From positions 1 through 17,205 of the forward strand of contig CAJBIS010000053.1 of assembly GCA_903953195.1 (NCBI GenBank): a DNA stretch of 17,205 nucleotides. Direction: 5' to 3'. Shown piece by piece: positions 1 to 6,653 of this stretch. The translations under genes were made by a program, and so were the position numbers. The stretch is from an uncultured Actinomycetes bacterium (lineage in GTDB: Bacteria > Actinomycetota > Acidimicrobiia > Acidimicrobiales > Microtrichaceae). The notes under the pieces were generated by a model. It ran no database searches and was not told where the DNA came from. It saw nothing but the letters and a program-made list of their open reading frames with translations. Every line of letters begins with the position of its first letter. Position 1 is the stretch's first letter.

Positions 1-1
1 C

Positions 2-64
2 GCCGAGATCGAGGCGCTCGAGGACGACACTCCTCCCGGCGGCGACGCCGGCGGCACGCCGTGA
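2..64 (+). CDS. C-terminal end of an unidentified protein (5' truncated)
   Basis: A reading frame open from the window edge ends at a TGA at 62-64 that overlaps the GTG start of the histidine kinase gene by 4 bases (GTGA). The visible 20 residues start AEIEALEDD and continue as a Gly/Pro/Asp-rich tail, which looks like a disordered C-terminus. The overlap suggests one operon with senX3 and regX3. In mycobacteria the gene before senX3 is a phosphoglycerate mutase, and in other actinobacteria phoU lies nearby, but this tail is too short and featureless to assign to either. Confidence 0.6.
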   Translation, partial: AEIEALEDDTPPGGDAGGTP

Positions 65-1374
65 TCGGCTGGGTCGTCGCCGTCGTGGCGATCGTGTGTG
101 CGGGAGTCGCCGTGATGGCCGCACTGCGCGCCCGTCGCGACGCGCGCGATGCGACGGCGCGGCTCGAACGTCGCGAGGCCGAAGTCGCTCGTGTGGCCGC
201 ATCGCGAACGGTTGCGGTCGAACCGGCCGCCGCCGTGGTCGAGCGGGCGTCGCCGGACGCGGACGATCACTCCGATGACGCGCTCGCCACACGGCTGCGT
301 CAGGCGGTCGACCGACTCGAGCACGGTGTCGTCATCTGGGACGTCGACGGTCAGGAACTGTTCCGGAACCAGGCGGCGGTGTCGCTCGCCGAGGCCCGCG
401 ACGGGCACGTGCTCGTCGCTGCCGCGGTCGAGGAACTGCTCGTCGATGCCCTCGCCGGTCGTCACGTGCGACGGGTCGTCGAGTTGTTCGGTCCGCCGGC
501 CGAGGCCTTCGTCGTGAGCGCCTCGCCGATCGGTGCCGGTGGTGGCGACGGCGCGCTCGCCGTGGTGGAGGACCGGTCGCTGCAGCGCCGCACGGAGACG
601 GTGCGGCGCGACTTCGTGGCCAATATCTCGCACGAACTGAAGACTCCGATCGGCGCGCTCGGCCTGCTCGCCGAGACGCTCCGCGATGAGCCCGACCGGG
701 ACGTCGTCGAACGCCTCGCCAGCCGCATGATCGTCGAGGCGGAGCGGGTCAGCAGCACCGTCGACGATCTGCTGGAGCTCTCGCGGATCGAGTTCGGTGA
801 CGACACCGAGTTCGGGAACGTGCCGGTCACCGCCGCGGTGTCCGAGGCCGTGGGACGGATCGCCTCGGCTGCCGAACAGGCCGGGATCGATGTCCGGGTC
901 GACGTCCCGGCAACGGTGGCGGTGGACGGCGACCAGCGCCAACTGGTCTCGGCGTTGTTCAACCTGCTCGACAACGCCGTCAAGTACTCGACGGCCGGCT
1001 CCGAGGTGCGGATCGAGGCGATCGACGATCCCGGCGACGGTGTCGTCCGGATGTACATCAGCGACCAGGGGATCGGCGTGCCGCGCCGAGATCTGGATCG
1101 CATCTTCGAGCGCTTCTACCGGGTCGACCGTGCTCGCAGCCGCGACACGGGTGGCACCGGACTCGGTCTGGCGATCGTGCGGCACGTGGCGAGCAACCAC
1201 GGGGGCGACGTGCTGGTGGACTCCACCGAGGGCGTGGGAACGACGTTCACGCTGATCCTGCCCCGCGCCGACGGCGCCGTCGTGCCGGCCGGCAGCTCTG
1301 TGCTCTCGGGAACGGGACCGGGGCTGGACGATGAGGACCTGATGATCGAGTCACTCGAGATGGAGTCACGATGA
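61..1374 (+). CDS. senX3: SenX3-like sensor histidine kinase
   Basis: Membrane-bound two-component sensor kinase, 437 residues. One hydrophobic segment (residues 2-22) anchors it and is followed by a charged helical stretch. A PAS-like sensor region lies at about 75-175. The HisKA dimerisation helix carries phospho-acceptor His191 in FVANISHELKTP. The ATPase domain shows the N box (NLLDNAVKYS, 301-310), G1 (DQGIGV, 335-340), F box (IFERFYRVDR, 348-357) and G2 (GGTGLGLAIV, 364-373), so it should be catalytically competent. One N-terminal membrane helix plus a PAS domain, directly before a RegX3-like regulator, fits SenX3, which in mycobacteria acts in the phosphate-limitation response. Its stop overlaps the regulator start (ATGA), implying translational coupling. 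The signal sensed cannot be read from sequence, and no pst transport genes are in view. Confidence 0.9.
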   Translation: MIGWVVAVVAIVCAGVAVMAALRARRDARDATARLERREAEVARVAASRTVAVEPAAAVVERASPDADDHSDDALATRLRQAVDRLEHGVVIWDVDGQELFRNQAAVSLAEARDGHVLVAAAVEELLVDALAGRHVRRVVELFGPPAEAFVVSASPIGAGGGDGALAVVEDRSLQRRTETVRRDFVANISHELKTPIGALGLLAETLRDEPDRDVVERLASRMIVEAERVSSTVDDLLELSRIEFGDDTEFGNVPVTAAVSEAVGRIASAAEQAGIDVRVDVPATVAVDGDQRQLVSALFNLLDNAVKYSTAGSEVRIEAIDDPGDGVVRMYISDQGIGVPRRDLDRIFERFYRVDRARSRDTGGTGLGLAIVRHVASNHGGDVLVDSTEGVGTTFTLILPRADGAVVPAGSSVLSGTGPGLDDEDLMIESLEMESR

Positions 1375-2081
1375 GCGTGTCGACACCGACCGTGCTGGTG
1401 GTCGAGGACGAGGAGGCGTTCATCGAGGCGCTCACCGTCGGACTGCGACGCGAAGGGTTCGAGATCGAGGTCGCACGCGACGGCGCGGAGGCGCTCGATC
1501 TGTTCGACGTCGTGCGTCCCGATCTGGTGCTGCTCGACGTCATGTTGCCGACGGTCTCCGGACTCGACGTGTGCCGAGAGCTCCGTCAGCGCAGCGACGT
1601 GCCGATCATCATGGTCACCGCGAAGACCGCCGAGATCGACACGGTCGTGGGTCTGGAGGTCGGCGCCGACGACTACGTCACGAAGCCGTACCGACTACGC
1701 GAGCTGGTGGCCCGCATGCGAGCGGTGCTCCGACGTCAACCGAGATCGGGCGAGTCGCCCGTCGAGCCGACCGACGTGCTGCGCCACGACGGCATCGAGC
1801 TCGACAGCGACAGCCACGAGGTCCGGGTGCACGGCGAGCTCGTGAGCCTGCCGCTCAAGGAGTTCGAACTGCTGTCGCTCCTCATGGAGAACGCCGGCCG
1901 TGTGCTGCCCCGGGCCACGCTGATCGACCGGGTGTGGGGCAGCGACTACGTCGGCGACACCAAGACGCTCGACGTGCACATCAAGCGGCTGCGCTCCAAG
2001 GTCGAGGACGATCCGTCCCGGCCAGCCCGGATCGTGACGATCCGTGGGCTCGGCTACAAGTTCGTCGCCATCCGGTCCTGA
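1371..2081 (+). CDS. regX3: RegX3-like response regulator (OmpR/PhoB family)
   Basis: DNA-binding response regulator, 236 residues, partner of the kinase just upstream. The receiver domain (about 7-122) has the acidic pair Glu12/Asp13, phospho-acceptor Asp56 in VLLDVMLP, Thr83 and Lys105 in DYVTKPY. A winged-helix Trans_reg_C domain follows (about 135-233), with the typical stretches LPLKEFELL, DRVWGSDYVGDTKTLDVH and RGLGYK. These closely resemble my memory of mycobacterial RegX3, including VGDTKTLDVH. The start ATG overlaps the senX3 stop, with GGAG at 1362-1365 as ribosome binding site. Family members bind direct repeats at phosphate-regulated promoters; I did not identify such a site here. 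Assignment to RegX3 rather than another PhoB-like regulator rests on similarity and the paired kinase. Confidence 0.92.
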   Translation: MSVSTPTVLVVEDEEAFIEALTVGLRREGFEIEVARDGAEALDLFDVVRPDLVLLDVMLPTVSGLDVCRELRQRSDVPIIMVTAKTAEIDTVVGLEVGADDYVTKPYRLRELVARMRAVLRRQPRSGESPVEPTDVLRHDGIELDSDSHEVRVHGELVSLPLKEFELLSLLMENAGRVLPRATLIDRVWGSDYVGDTKTLDVHIKRLRSKVEDDPSRPARIVTIRGLGYKFVAIRS

Positions 2082-2147
2082 GCCGTCGGATCCGAGCCGA
2101 CCGGAGGCGACCTCGCCGTCGCGGCCGCCCGTGTCGGACGCCGCCCG

Positions 2148-2153
2148 TAGCAT
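2148..2153 (+). promoter_or_regulatory. -10 element (TAGCAT) of a leaderless promoter for the MFS gene
   Basis: TAGCAT lies exactly 6 nt before the GTG at 2160, so transcription would start on or next to the start codon, giving a leaderless mRNA. No Shine-Dalgarno sequence is present. The same hexamer at the same distance precedes the genes at 5085 (minus) and 16058 (plus). No clear -35 hexamer is visible. The 78-base gap 2082-2159 after regX3 otherwise holds only weak GC-rich inverted repeats. Confidence 0.6.
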
Positions 2154-2159
2154 GACGCC

Positions 2160-3665
2160 GTGAGCGATCAGTTCCGGCAGTCCGGGTCGCCCGACGACCG
2201 ACCGCCGGATCCCGAACGAGTGGTCCGGCGCCACCGGCCGACGCCGGCGGGTGACGACGGACTGGCGATCGTCGTGAGCACGCCGTTCGGGCGGCTCGCC
2301 ATCACCCACGTGCTGTCGGTGGCGGGTGACGCGCTCGTGGCCATGGCGCTCGCCGGGTCCCTGTTCTTCGACGTCGACCCGTCCGGGGCCCGGTGGCGGA
2401 TCGCGCTCTACCTGGTGTTCACGATGGCGCCGTTCGCGCTCGTCGGCCCGCTGATCGGTCCGGCGATGGACCGCGCCAAGGGCGGGCACCAGATGATTCT
2501 CGTGGCGTCGGCGGCGGGCCGTGCGGTGCTCGCCGTGCTCATGGTGTCGGCGGTTGCCAACAACAGCCTCCTGTTGTTCCCCGAGGCGTTCGTGATGCTG
2601 GTCCTCGCCAAGACCTACCAGGTGGCGAAGGCCGCGCTCGTGCCCACGGTCGTGCACAGCGACGGCGAACTGGTCGAGGCCAACTCGAAACTGCAGTTGC
2701 TGTCGGGTCTGGCGGGGTTCGCCGCGGGCATTCCGGGCGCAGCGATGCTGCTGATCGGCGCCGGTCACGTCATGGCACTGGCCGCCGTGGCGTTCAGCGC
2801 CGCCGTGGTGGCCGCGCTCTACGTGCCCCGGACCACCGTCGCCGCCGAGCCCGCCGACCCCGAGGAGAAGGCCGAACTGCGCAGTGCCGGCGTGCTCACC
2901 GCATCGTCGGCCATGGGCACGCTGCGGGCGATCGTCGGGTTCGTGACGTTCCTGCTGGCCTTCGCACTGCGCGGCGACACGGGTCCGCCGCCGCTCGGCA
3001 CGGCGCTCGGTCGGGCTGCGGGCAACCGCTTCGCCAACGAGACCCTCGATCCGGGTGCGGTGTTCGCCCCGATCGGACCACCGCCATGGCACTTCGGTGT
3101 GATCATCGCCATGAGCGTGACGGGTGGACTGCTCGGTGCGGCACTCTCGCCGCTGATCCGCCGCCGGTTCCAGGAGGAGTACCTGCTCGCCGGTGCGGTG
3201 GCGCTCGCGATGCTCGCCGGTGCCGTCGGATTCCTGCTCGGCGGTCTGGTCGGTCAGGCGATGCTGGCGCTGCTCGTGGCGATCGCGGCGTCATCGGGCA
3301 AGCAGGCGTTCGATGCGGTGGTGCAGCGAGATGCACCGGGCGCGAACCGGGGTCGCTCGTTCGCCCGATTCGAGTCCCGGTTCCAGGTGGCCTGGGTGCT
3401 CGGCGCGTTCATCCCGGTCGTCGTCCCGATGCCGACCCGGTTCGGCTCCGCGCTCGTGGCGCTCGCCGCCACCGCCGCCGGCGCGCTCTACCTGGCCGCC
3501 CTGCGGGCTCTGCGCAGCGGAGTGCAGCCACCCCGGCTCCCGACGGTCCGCCAGATCAGCGCGAATGTCGTCCAGACGGTGCGTGAACGCCGGGACGACC
3601 CAACCGGTGATGCGACGGTCGGGGAACCCGACGGCCCGGTGGACGGTCGCGTCGACCGGGACTGA
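2160..3665 (+). CDS. MFS-type multi-pass membrane transporter
   Basis: Integral membrane protein of 501 residues. About 35 hydrophilic N-terminal residues precede a series of hydrophobic helices starting near residue 45, followed by a charged C-terminal tail from about 445. GPLIGPAMDRAKGG (97-109) resembles the major facilitator loop 2-3 signature, and the Asn-rich helix turn with ANSKLQLLSGLAG (174-186) is typical of the MFS_3/EntS-like exporter branch. A polar loop near residues 280-315 separates the two halves. The substrate cannot be predicted. The GTG start is chosen because it follows TAGCAT by 6 nt (leaderless). It sits downstream of regX3 with its own promoter, so regulation by RegX3 is possible but not shown. 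It is convergent with the zincin-like gene. Confidence 0.8.
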   Translation: MSDQFRQSGSPDDRPPDPERVVRRHRPTPAGDDGLAIVVSTPFGRLAITHVLSVAGDALVAMALAGSLFFDVDPSGARWRIALYLVFTMAPFALVGPLIGPAMDRAKGGHQMILVASAAGRAVLAVLMVSAVANNSLLLFPEAFVMLVLAKTYQVAKAALVPTVVHSDGELVEANSKLQLLSGLAGFAAGIPGAAMLLIGAGHVMALAAVAFSAAVVAALYVPRTTVAAEPADPEEKAELRSAGVLTASSAMGTLRAIVGFVTFLLAFALRGDTGPPPLGTALGRAAGNRFANETLDPGAVFAPIGPPPWHFGVIIAMSVTGGLLGAALSPLIRRRFQEEYLLAGAVALAMLAGAVGFLLGGLVGQAMLALLVAIAASSGKQAFDAVVQRDAPGANRGRSFARFESRFQVAWVLGAFIPVVVPMPTRFGSALVALAATAAGALYLAALRALRSGVQPPRLPTVRQISANVVQTVRERRDDPTGDATVGEPDGPVDGRVDRD

Positions 3666-3672
3666 TGTCGTC

Positions 3673-3691
3673 GGCGCCGCACACGGGCGCC
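3673..3691. terminator. Possible bidirectional hairpin between convergent genes
   Basis: GGCGCC at 3673-3678 is repeated at 3686-3691 and, being self-complementary, can form a 6-bp stem with a 7-nt loop. It lies in the 31-bp gap between the stop codons of the MFS gene and the minus-strand zincin-like gene. There is no clear U-run, so the case rests on position and stem only. Confidence 0.3.
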
Positions 3692-3696
3692 ACGGG

Positions 3697-5085
3697 TCAG
3701 TTCGAATCGCCGAAGTCGTCGGGCAGGTAGTCCGGGATCTCGAAGTCGAGGTCGTCCAGACCGTCACCGTCGAGGGCGCCACCTGTGAGTGACGCATCGC
3801 CGACGTCGACTCCGATCCGGGCCAGCCAGAGACCGGGGGCCTCGAGCTCGGCCGGGGTCGGCAGCGACTCGGCGTCGGCCCAGAGCGCGTCGACGACCTC
3901 GGCGCCGGCCCGATCGACGATGCCGCTCACGAATGCGGAGCCTCGGTCGAAGGTGGCCTGGGTCAGCTCGAGACCGAAGAGCCGCTCCACGAAGCGCGAC
4001 TCGGGGCCGAACTCGACGCGCCGCCGCCGCAGCGCCTCGGTGACGCGTTGGTAGTCGGGCAGCAGTCGGCCGCCGATGGTGTCGAGCACGTGATCGACGT
4101 AGCCCTCGATGGCGGCGACGACCGCCTCGATCTGCGGGACCAGCCAACGTTGCGTGTCGGACTGCATCGCACCGAGCAGCACGTCGGGGTCGCCGGCGAG
4201 GCGCTGGATCGCGTTGAGGTCCGGTTCGCCCGTCCCGATGAGCTCGTCGATGCCGAGCTCCCGCATTCGCCGTTCCAGATCGGCGGGATCGTGTTCGAAG
4301 CCCGACGCGTACTGGCGGAGCAGATCGTCGAGTCGAGCCCGCACGTGCGGCATCGACAGCACCTGTTGGTGGACCACGTCGGAGAGGCACACCCAGAGGC
4401 GGACCGAGTCGCGCGGCAGGCTCCAGCTGTCGGCGAAGGCGTCGACGTTGCTGAGCACCATGGTGATCGGCTGGCCGGTGGGCCGCGGGAGCGGCAGCTC
4501 GTAGTGCCCGAGCGCCCGCGCCGCGAGGTGCCCCGCCGTGCTGCCCGCCATCATGCCGAGCAGCATCGGACCCATCATCCCGACGACCTGACGGATCAGT
4601 GCCTCGGGTGGCATGCCGGGCATGCCCGGTGGCATGCCACCGAACCCGTCGGCGTCGAGGTCGCCGAGCTGCGCCTGCAGGGCCTGGCCGATGGATCCCG
4701 CGATCGACTCGAGCAGGTCCTTCTCGTCCTCGAGGAATCGCCGGGCCCATTGCGTGCGGTTCAACGGCTCGAATCGAACCGGCTCGTCGAGCGGACGTCC
4801 CGTGACCTCCTGCACCTGCAGTTCGGCGACGCGAGCGAGCTGTTCGATCGCCATGCGCTCGACGGGGTCGACGTTCGACTCGGGTGCCCCCTGCGATGCG
4901 ATCGACCCGGCGAGTTGTGCCGCCGCGTCCCAGCTGCCGCCGCCACCGCCGGCGAGCATGCGGGAGAGGTCCTGGAGGAAGAAGCCGATGTCGCCGAATC
5001 CGCCGGCGCCGAATCCGCCGGGGCCGAACGGGCCGTCACCGGATCCGTCGCCGCCGAGGCCGCCGTCCTGATCGTCGTCGCTCAC
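3697..5085 (-). CDS. Zincin-like (DUF2342/Zincin_2-type) protein with degenerate HExxH motif
   Basis: 462-residue protein resembling the actinobacterial zincin-like metallopeptidase family often labelled 'putative hydrolase' (the mycobacterial Rv3195 type, from memory). The N-terminus is Gly/Asp-rich (about 1-35) and leads into GFFLQDLSRMLAG. A conserved middle region includes the hydrophobic GMMGPMLLGMMAGS segment (169-182). The expected zinc motif position reads WVCLSDVVHQQVL (231-243): only His239 of an HExxH pattern is clearly kept, with Ser235 and Asp236 where His and Glu would stand. The downstream IEGYVDHVLD (326-335) keeps the Glu-Gly typical of the third-ligand region. I therefore infer weak or no peptidase activity. 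The GTG start is set by a TAGCAT hexamer 6 nt upstream. It follows the trypsin-fold gene on the same strand by 70 bp. The C-terminus is acidic. Confidence 0.75.
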   Translation of the reverse strand: MSDDDQDGGLGGDGSGDGPFGPGGFGAGGFGDIGFFLQDLSRMLAGGGGGSWDAAAQLAGSIASQGAPESNVDPVERMAIEQLARVAELQVQEVTGRPLDEPVRFEPLNRTQWARRFLEDEKDLLESIAGSIGQALQAQLGDLDADGFGGMPPGMPGMPPEALIRQVVGMMGPMLLGMMAGSTAGHLAARALGHYELPLPRPTGQPITMVLSNVDAFADSWSLPRDSVRLWVCLSDVVHQQVLSMPHVRARLDDLLRQYASGFEHDPADLERRMRELGIDELIGTGEPDLNAIQRLAGDPDVLLGAMQSDTQRWLVPQIEAVVAAIEGYVDHVLDTIGGRLLPDYQRVTEALRRRRVEFGPESRFVERLFGLELTQATFDRGSAFVSGIVDRAGAEVVDALWADAESLPTPAELEAPGLWLARIGVDVGDASLTGGALDGDGLDDLDFEIPDYLPDDFGDSN

Positions 5086-5091
5086 ATCGGC

Positions 5092-5097
5092 ATGCTA
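5092..5097 (-). promoter_or_regulatory. -10 element (TAGCAT) of a leaderless promoter for the zincin-like gene
   Basis: On the minus strand TAGCAT is followed by 6 nt and then the GTG start at 5085. This gives the gene its own leaderless promoter inside the 70-bp gap behind the trypsin-fold gene. Hexamer and spacing match those at 2148 and 16046. No Shine-Dalgarno sequence or clear -35 is seen. Confidence 0.6.
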
Positions 5098-5155
5098 GGT
5101 CCCGCCGGACACGGATGGCCCTCGGCCTGCGGTCGCCCGGTCTCGACTGCCGGGT

Positions 5156-6058
5156 TCAGCCGCCGGGCTGGGTCGGCGTCGACGTGACGGTCGCCGCGGT
5201 GGGTGCCGAGGCACGTGCCGTTCTGGTGACGGTGTCGGCGACGGATCTCGACGGCACCACGAGGAGTTCGCCGGTCGCCGTCCGCTGTGACACCACCAGG
5301 CCGGCGAACCGGCCCCGGCGGTCGAACACGACGCCGTCGACGAGTGTGCGTGCCGGTGCCGCTGCGGTCGTACTCGCCAGCGCCGCGCCTGCGGACGCGC
5401 CCGGCAGCGAACGGTGCCCCTCGGTCAGGAACATGTCGCCGGACTCAGCGCCGCGCTGTGCGCTGCCCACGTCGGTCGCCCGCACGTCGGCCATCCACTG
5501 CGTCGGCGGCTGTTCGGCGCCGCGGGCCTGGGCGACCACGAGCTCCTCGCCGACGGTGGGTTCGGCGGCGAGCTCGCCGGGCCGACCGACGGGGATCCGG
5601 ACGACGAGCACCGCGACGTCCATCGCGTCGTCGCGACCCACGAGGGCTGCGAGCTGCGGTTCGCTGCCGACCGGCGTCACCCAGACCTGGGTGTCCGGCT
5701 CCAGCGCGGAGGCGCGCACGGCGACGTGCGACTCATCGCCCACGACCACACCCGATCCGGAGGACGTGCCCTGTGCGCTCACGAGGGTGAGGGCGACGAG
5801 GCCGTCCGGTCGACTGGCGATCTGCTCAGTCGGCCCGCCCGTGGAGACCCAGCCCCAACCGAGGACGACGCCGACGGCGACGATCGCGCCGCCGAGCAGC
5901 ACGAACCCGACCGCCGCCCGGCGCCGCGGCCGGGCCCGATCATGTTGGTCTCGCGCCTGCATCGCGACCTCGCTCGGGTGCATCCACTGTCGTGGTGCTG
6001 CGGGCGATGTCGGACCCAGATCGTCGTCGGCGGGGTCGCCGGGATCGGACGGGTGCAT
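5156..6058 (-). CDS. Membrane-anchored trypsin-fold (S1C/HtrA-like) probable pseudo-protease
   Basis: About 300 residues. A hydrophilic N-terminus carries a Met-His-Pro-Ser motif twice (MMHPSD at the start, QWMHPSEVA near 25-33). An Arg-rich stop and one membrane helix follow (about 50-72), placing the rest outside the cytoplasm. The outer part follows the trypsin/HtrA pattern: GSGVVVGDE near 102-110, the Asp-containing DDAMDVAVLVV near 144-154, and PGASAGAAL near 220-228 for the Ser loop. The His of the usual T-N-A-H-V-V is replaced (VRASAL, Ser at about 118), and the GNSGG loop reads GASAG, so the triad looks broken. No PDZ domain is present. A GTG at 6061 directly precedes the ATG at 6058; I prefer the ATG because TATCTT lies 7 nt before it. 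A protease-fold sensor or binding role is possible. Function unknown. Confidence 0.72.
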   Translation of the reverse strand: MHPSDPGDPADDDLGPTSPAAPRQWMHPSEVAMQARDQHDRARPRRRAAVGFVLLGGAIVAVGVVLGWGWVSTGGPTEQIASRPDGLVALTLVSAQGTSSGSGVVVGDESHVAVRASALEPDTQVWVTPVGSEPQLAALVGRDDAMDVAVLVVRIPVGRPGELAAEPTVGEELVVAQARGAEQPPTQWMADVRATDVGSAQRGAESGDMFLTEGHRSLPGASAGAALASTTAAAPARTLVDGVVFDRRGRFAGLVVSQRTATGELLVVPSRSVADTVTRTARASAPTAATVTSTPTQPGG

Positions 6059-6065
6059 CACGGCG

Positions 6066-6071
6066 AAGATA
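6066..6071 (-). promoter_or_regulatory. -10 element (TATCTT) for the trypsin-fold gene
   Basis: On the minus strand TATCTT lies 7 nt before the ATG at 6058 and 4 nt before an alternative GTG at 6061. A start site 7 nt downstream of the hexamer would coincide with the ATG, again leaderless. It lies in the 88-bp divergent gap shared with moaE. Confidence 0.45.
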
Positions 6072-6134
6072 CCGATTGCGAGCTCGTTGATGGGCGCGGC
6101 ACGGACCGGCTACGAGTCCGGCCCGCATTTTCCC

Positions 6135-6140
6135 TACGAT
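6135..6140 (+). promoter_or_regulatory. -10 element (TACGAT) of a leaderless promoter for moaE
   Basis: TACGAT is followed by 6 nt and then the GTG at 6147, the same geometry as the TAGCAT promoters in this window. It decides the moaE start, because the frame remains open far upstream. No Shine-Dalgarno sequence is present. Confidence 0.6.
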
Positions 6141-6146
6141 GGGGCG

Positions 6147-6653
6147 GTGATCCTGGACTCGATCGATTCGCCGGAAACGCACGTCGCCGTGCTGCTCGAC
6201 GACGATCACTGGATCGCGGTCACCGACGCGCCGCTCGATCCCGGCGCCATCGAGTCATGGGTGCGACGACCGTCGTGTGGTGCCGTCGTGGCGTTCGCCG
6301 GCACCGCCCGCGACCACTCCGAGGGCCGACCGGGCGTGATCGAACTCGTCTACGAGGCCTACGAGGGCTACGTCGTGGCGAAGCTGCGGGAGATCGTGGA
6401 CGAGGCCCGCCGTCGCTGGCCGTCGATCGAACGGGTCGCCGTGGTGCACCGAACCGGCACGGTTCGGGTGGGCGACGACGCCGTGGTGGTCGCGGTGGCG
6501 TCGCCGCATCGTGATGACGCGTTCCCGGCGGCGGCATTCATCATCGACACCGCGAAGGCGACGGCGCCGATCTGGAAGCTCGAGCGATGGGACGGCGGCG
6601 AGTCGTGGGGCCTCGCGTGTGGCTGCGTGACGCCGACGGAGCATCGCTCGTGA
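6147..6653 (+). CDS. moaE: MoaE, molybdopterin synthase catalytic subunit
   Basis: Large subunit of molybdopterin synthase, which inserts the dithiolene sulfurs into cyclic pyranopterin monophosphate using thiocarboxylated MoaD; cytoplasmic. 168 residues, slightly longer than the usual 140-160. Family landmarks appear in order: GAVVAFAGTARDHSEG (45-60, with the substrate-binding Arg55), YEAYEGY (69-75), HRTGTVRVGDDAVVVAVASPH (101-121, followed by Arg122) and FIIDTAKATAPIWKLE (131-146, with the two active-site lysines Lys137 and Lys144). The catalytic residues are intact. The frame is open well upstream, but the TACGAT promoter places the start at the GTG at 6147. The stop overlaps the next gene start (GTGA). 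No MoaD or other molybdopterin gene is in view, so the sulfur-carrier partner must lie elsewhere. Confidence 0.93.
   Translation: MILDSIDSPETHVAVLLDDDHWIAVTDAPLDPGAIESWVRRPSCGAVVAFAGTARDHSEGRPGVIELVYEAYEGYVVAKLREIVDEARRRWPSIERVAVVHRTGTVRVGDDAVVVAVASPHRDDAFPAAAFIIDTAKATAPIWKLERWDGGESWGLACGCVTPTEHRS

Noticed and set aside
1695..3092. A 465-codon minus-strand frame across regX3 and the MFS gene
   Set aside because: It spans two well-supported plus-strand genes and the gap between them; the product is Arg/His/Gly-rich and matches no family.
4048..5187. A 379-codon plus-strand frame opposite the zincin-like gene
   Set aside because: It is antisense to a protein with clear family features and its own promoter; the product is rich in Arg, His and Glu without recognisable domains.
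4884..6146. Long upstream extension of the moaE frame
   Set aside because: The extension runs antisense to two minus-strand genes and is Arg/Ser/Thr-rich. The MoaE fold starts near the GTG at 6147, which has a promoter at the right spacing.
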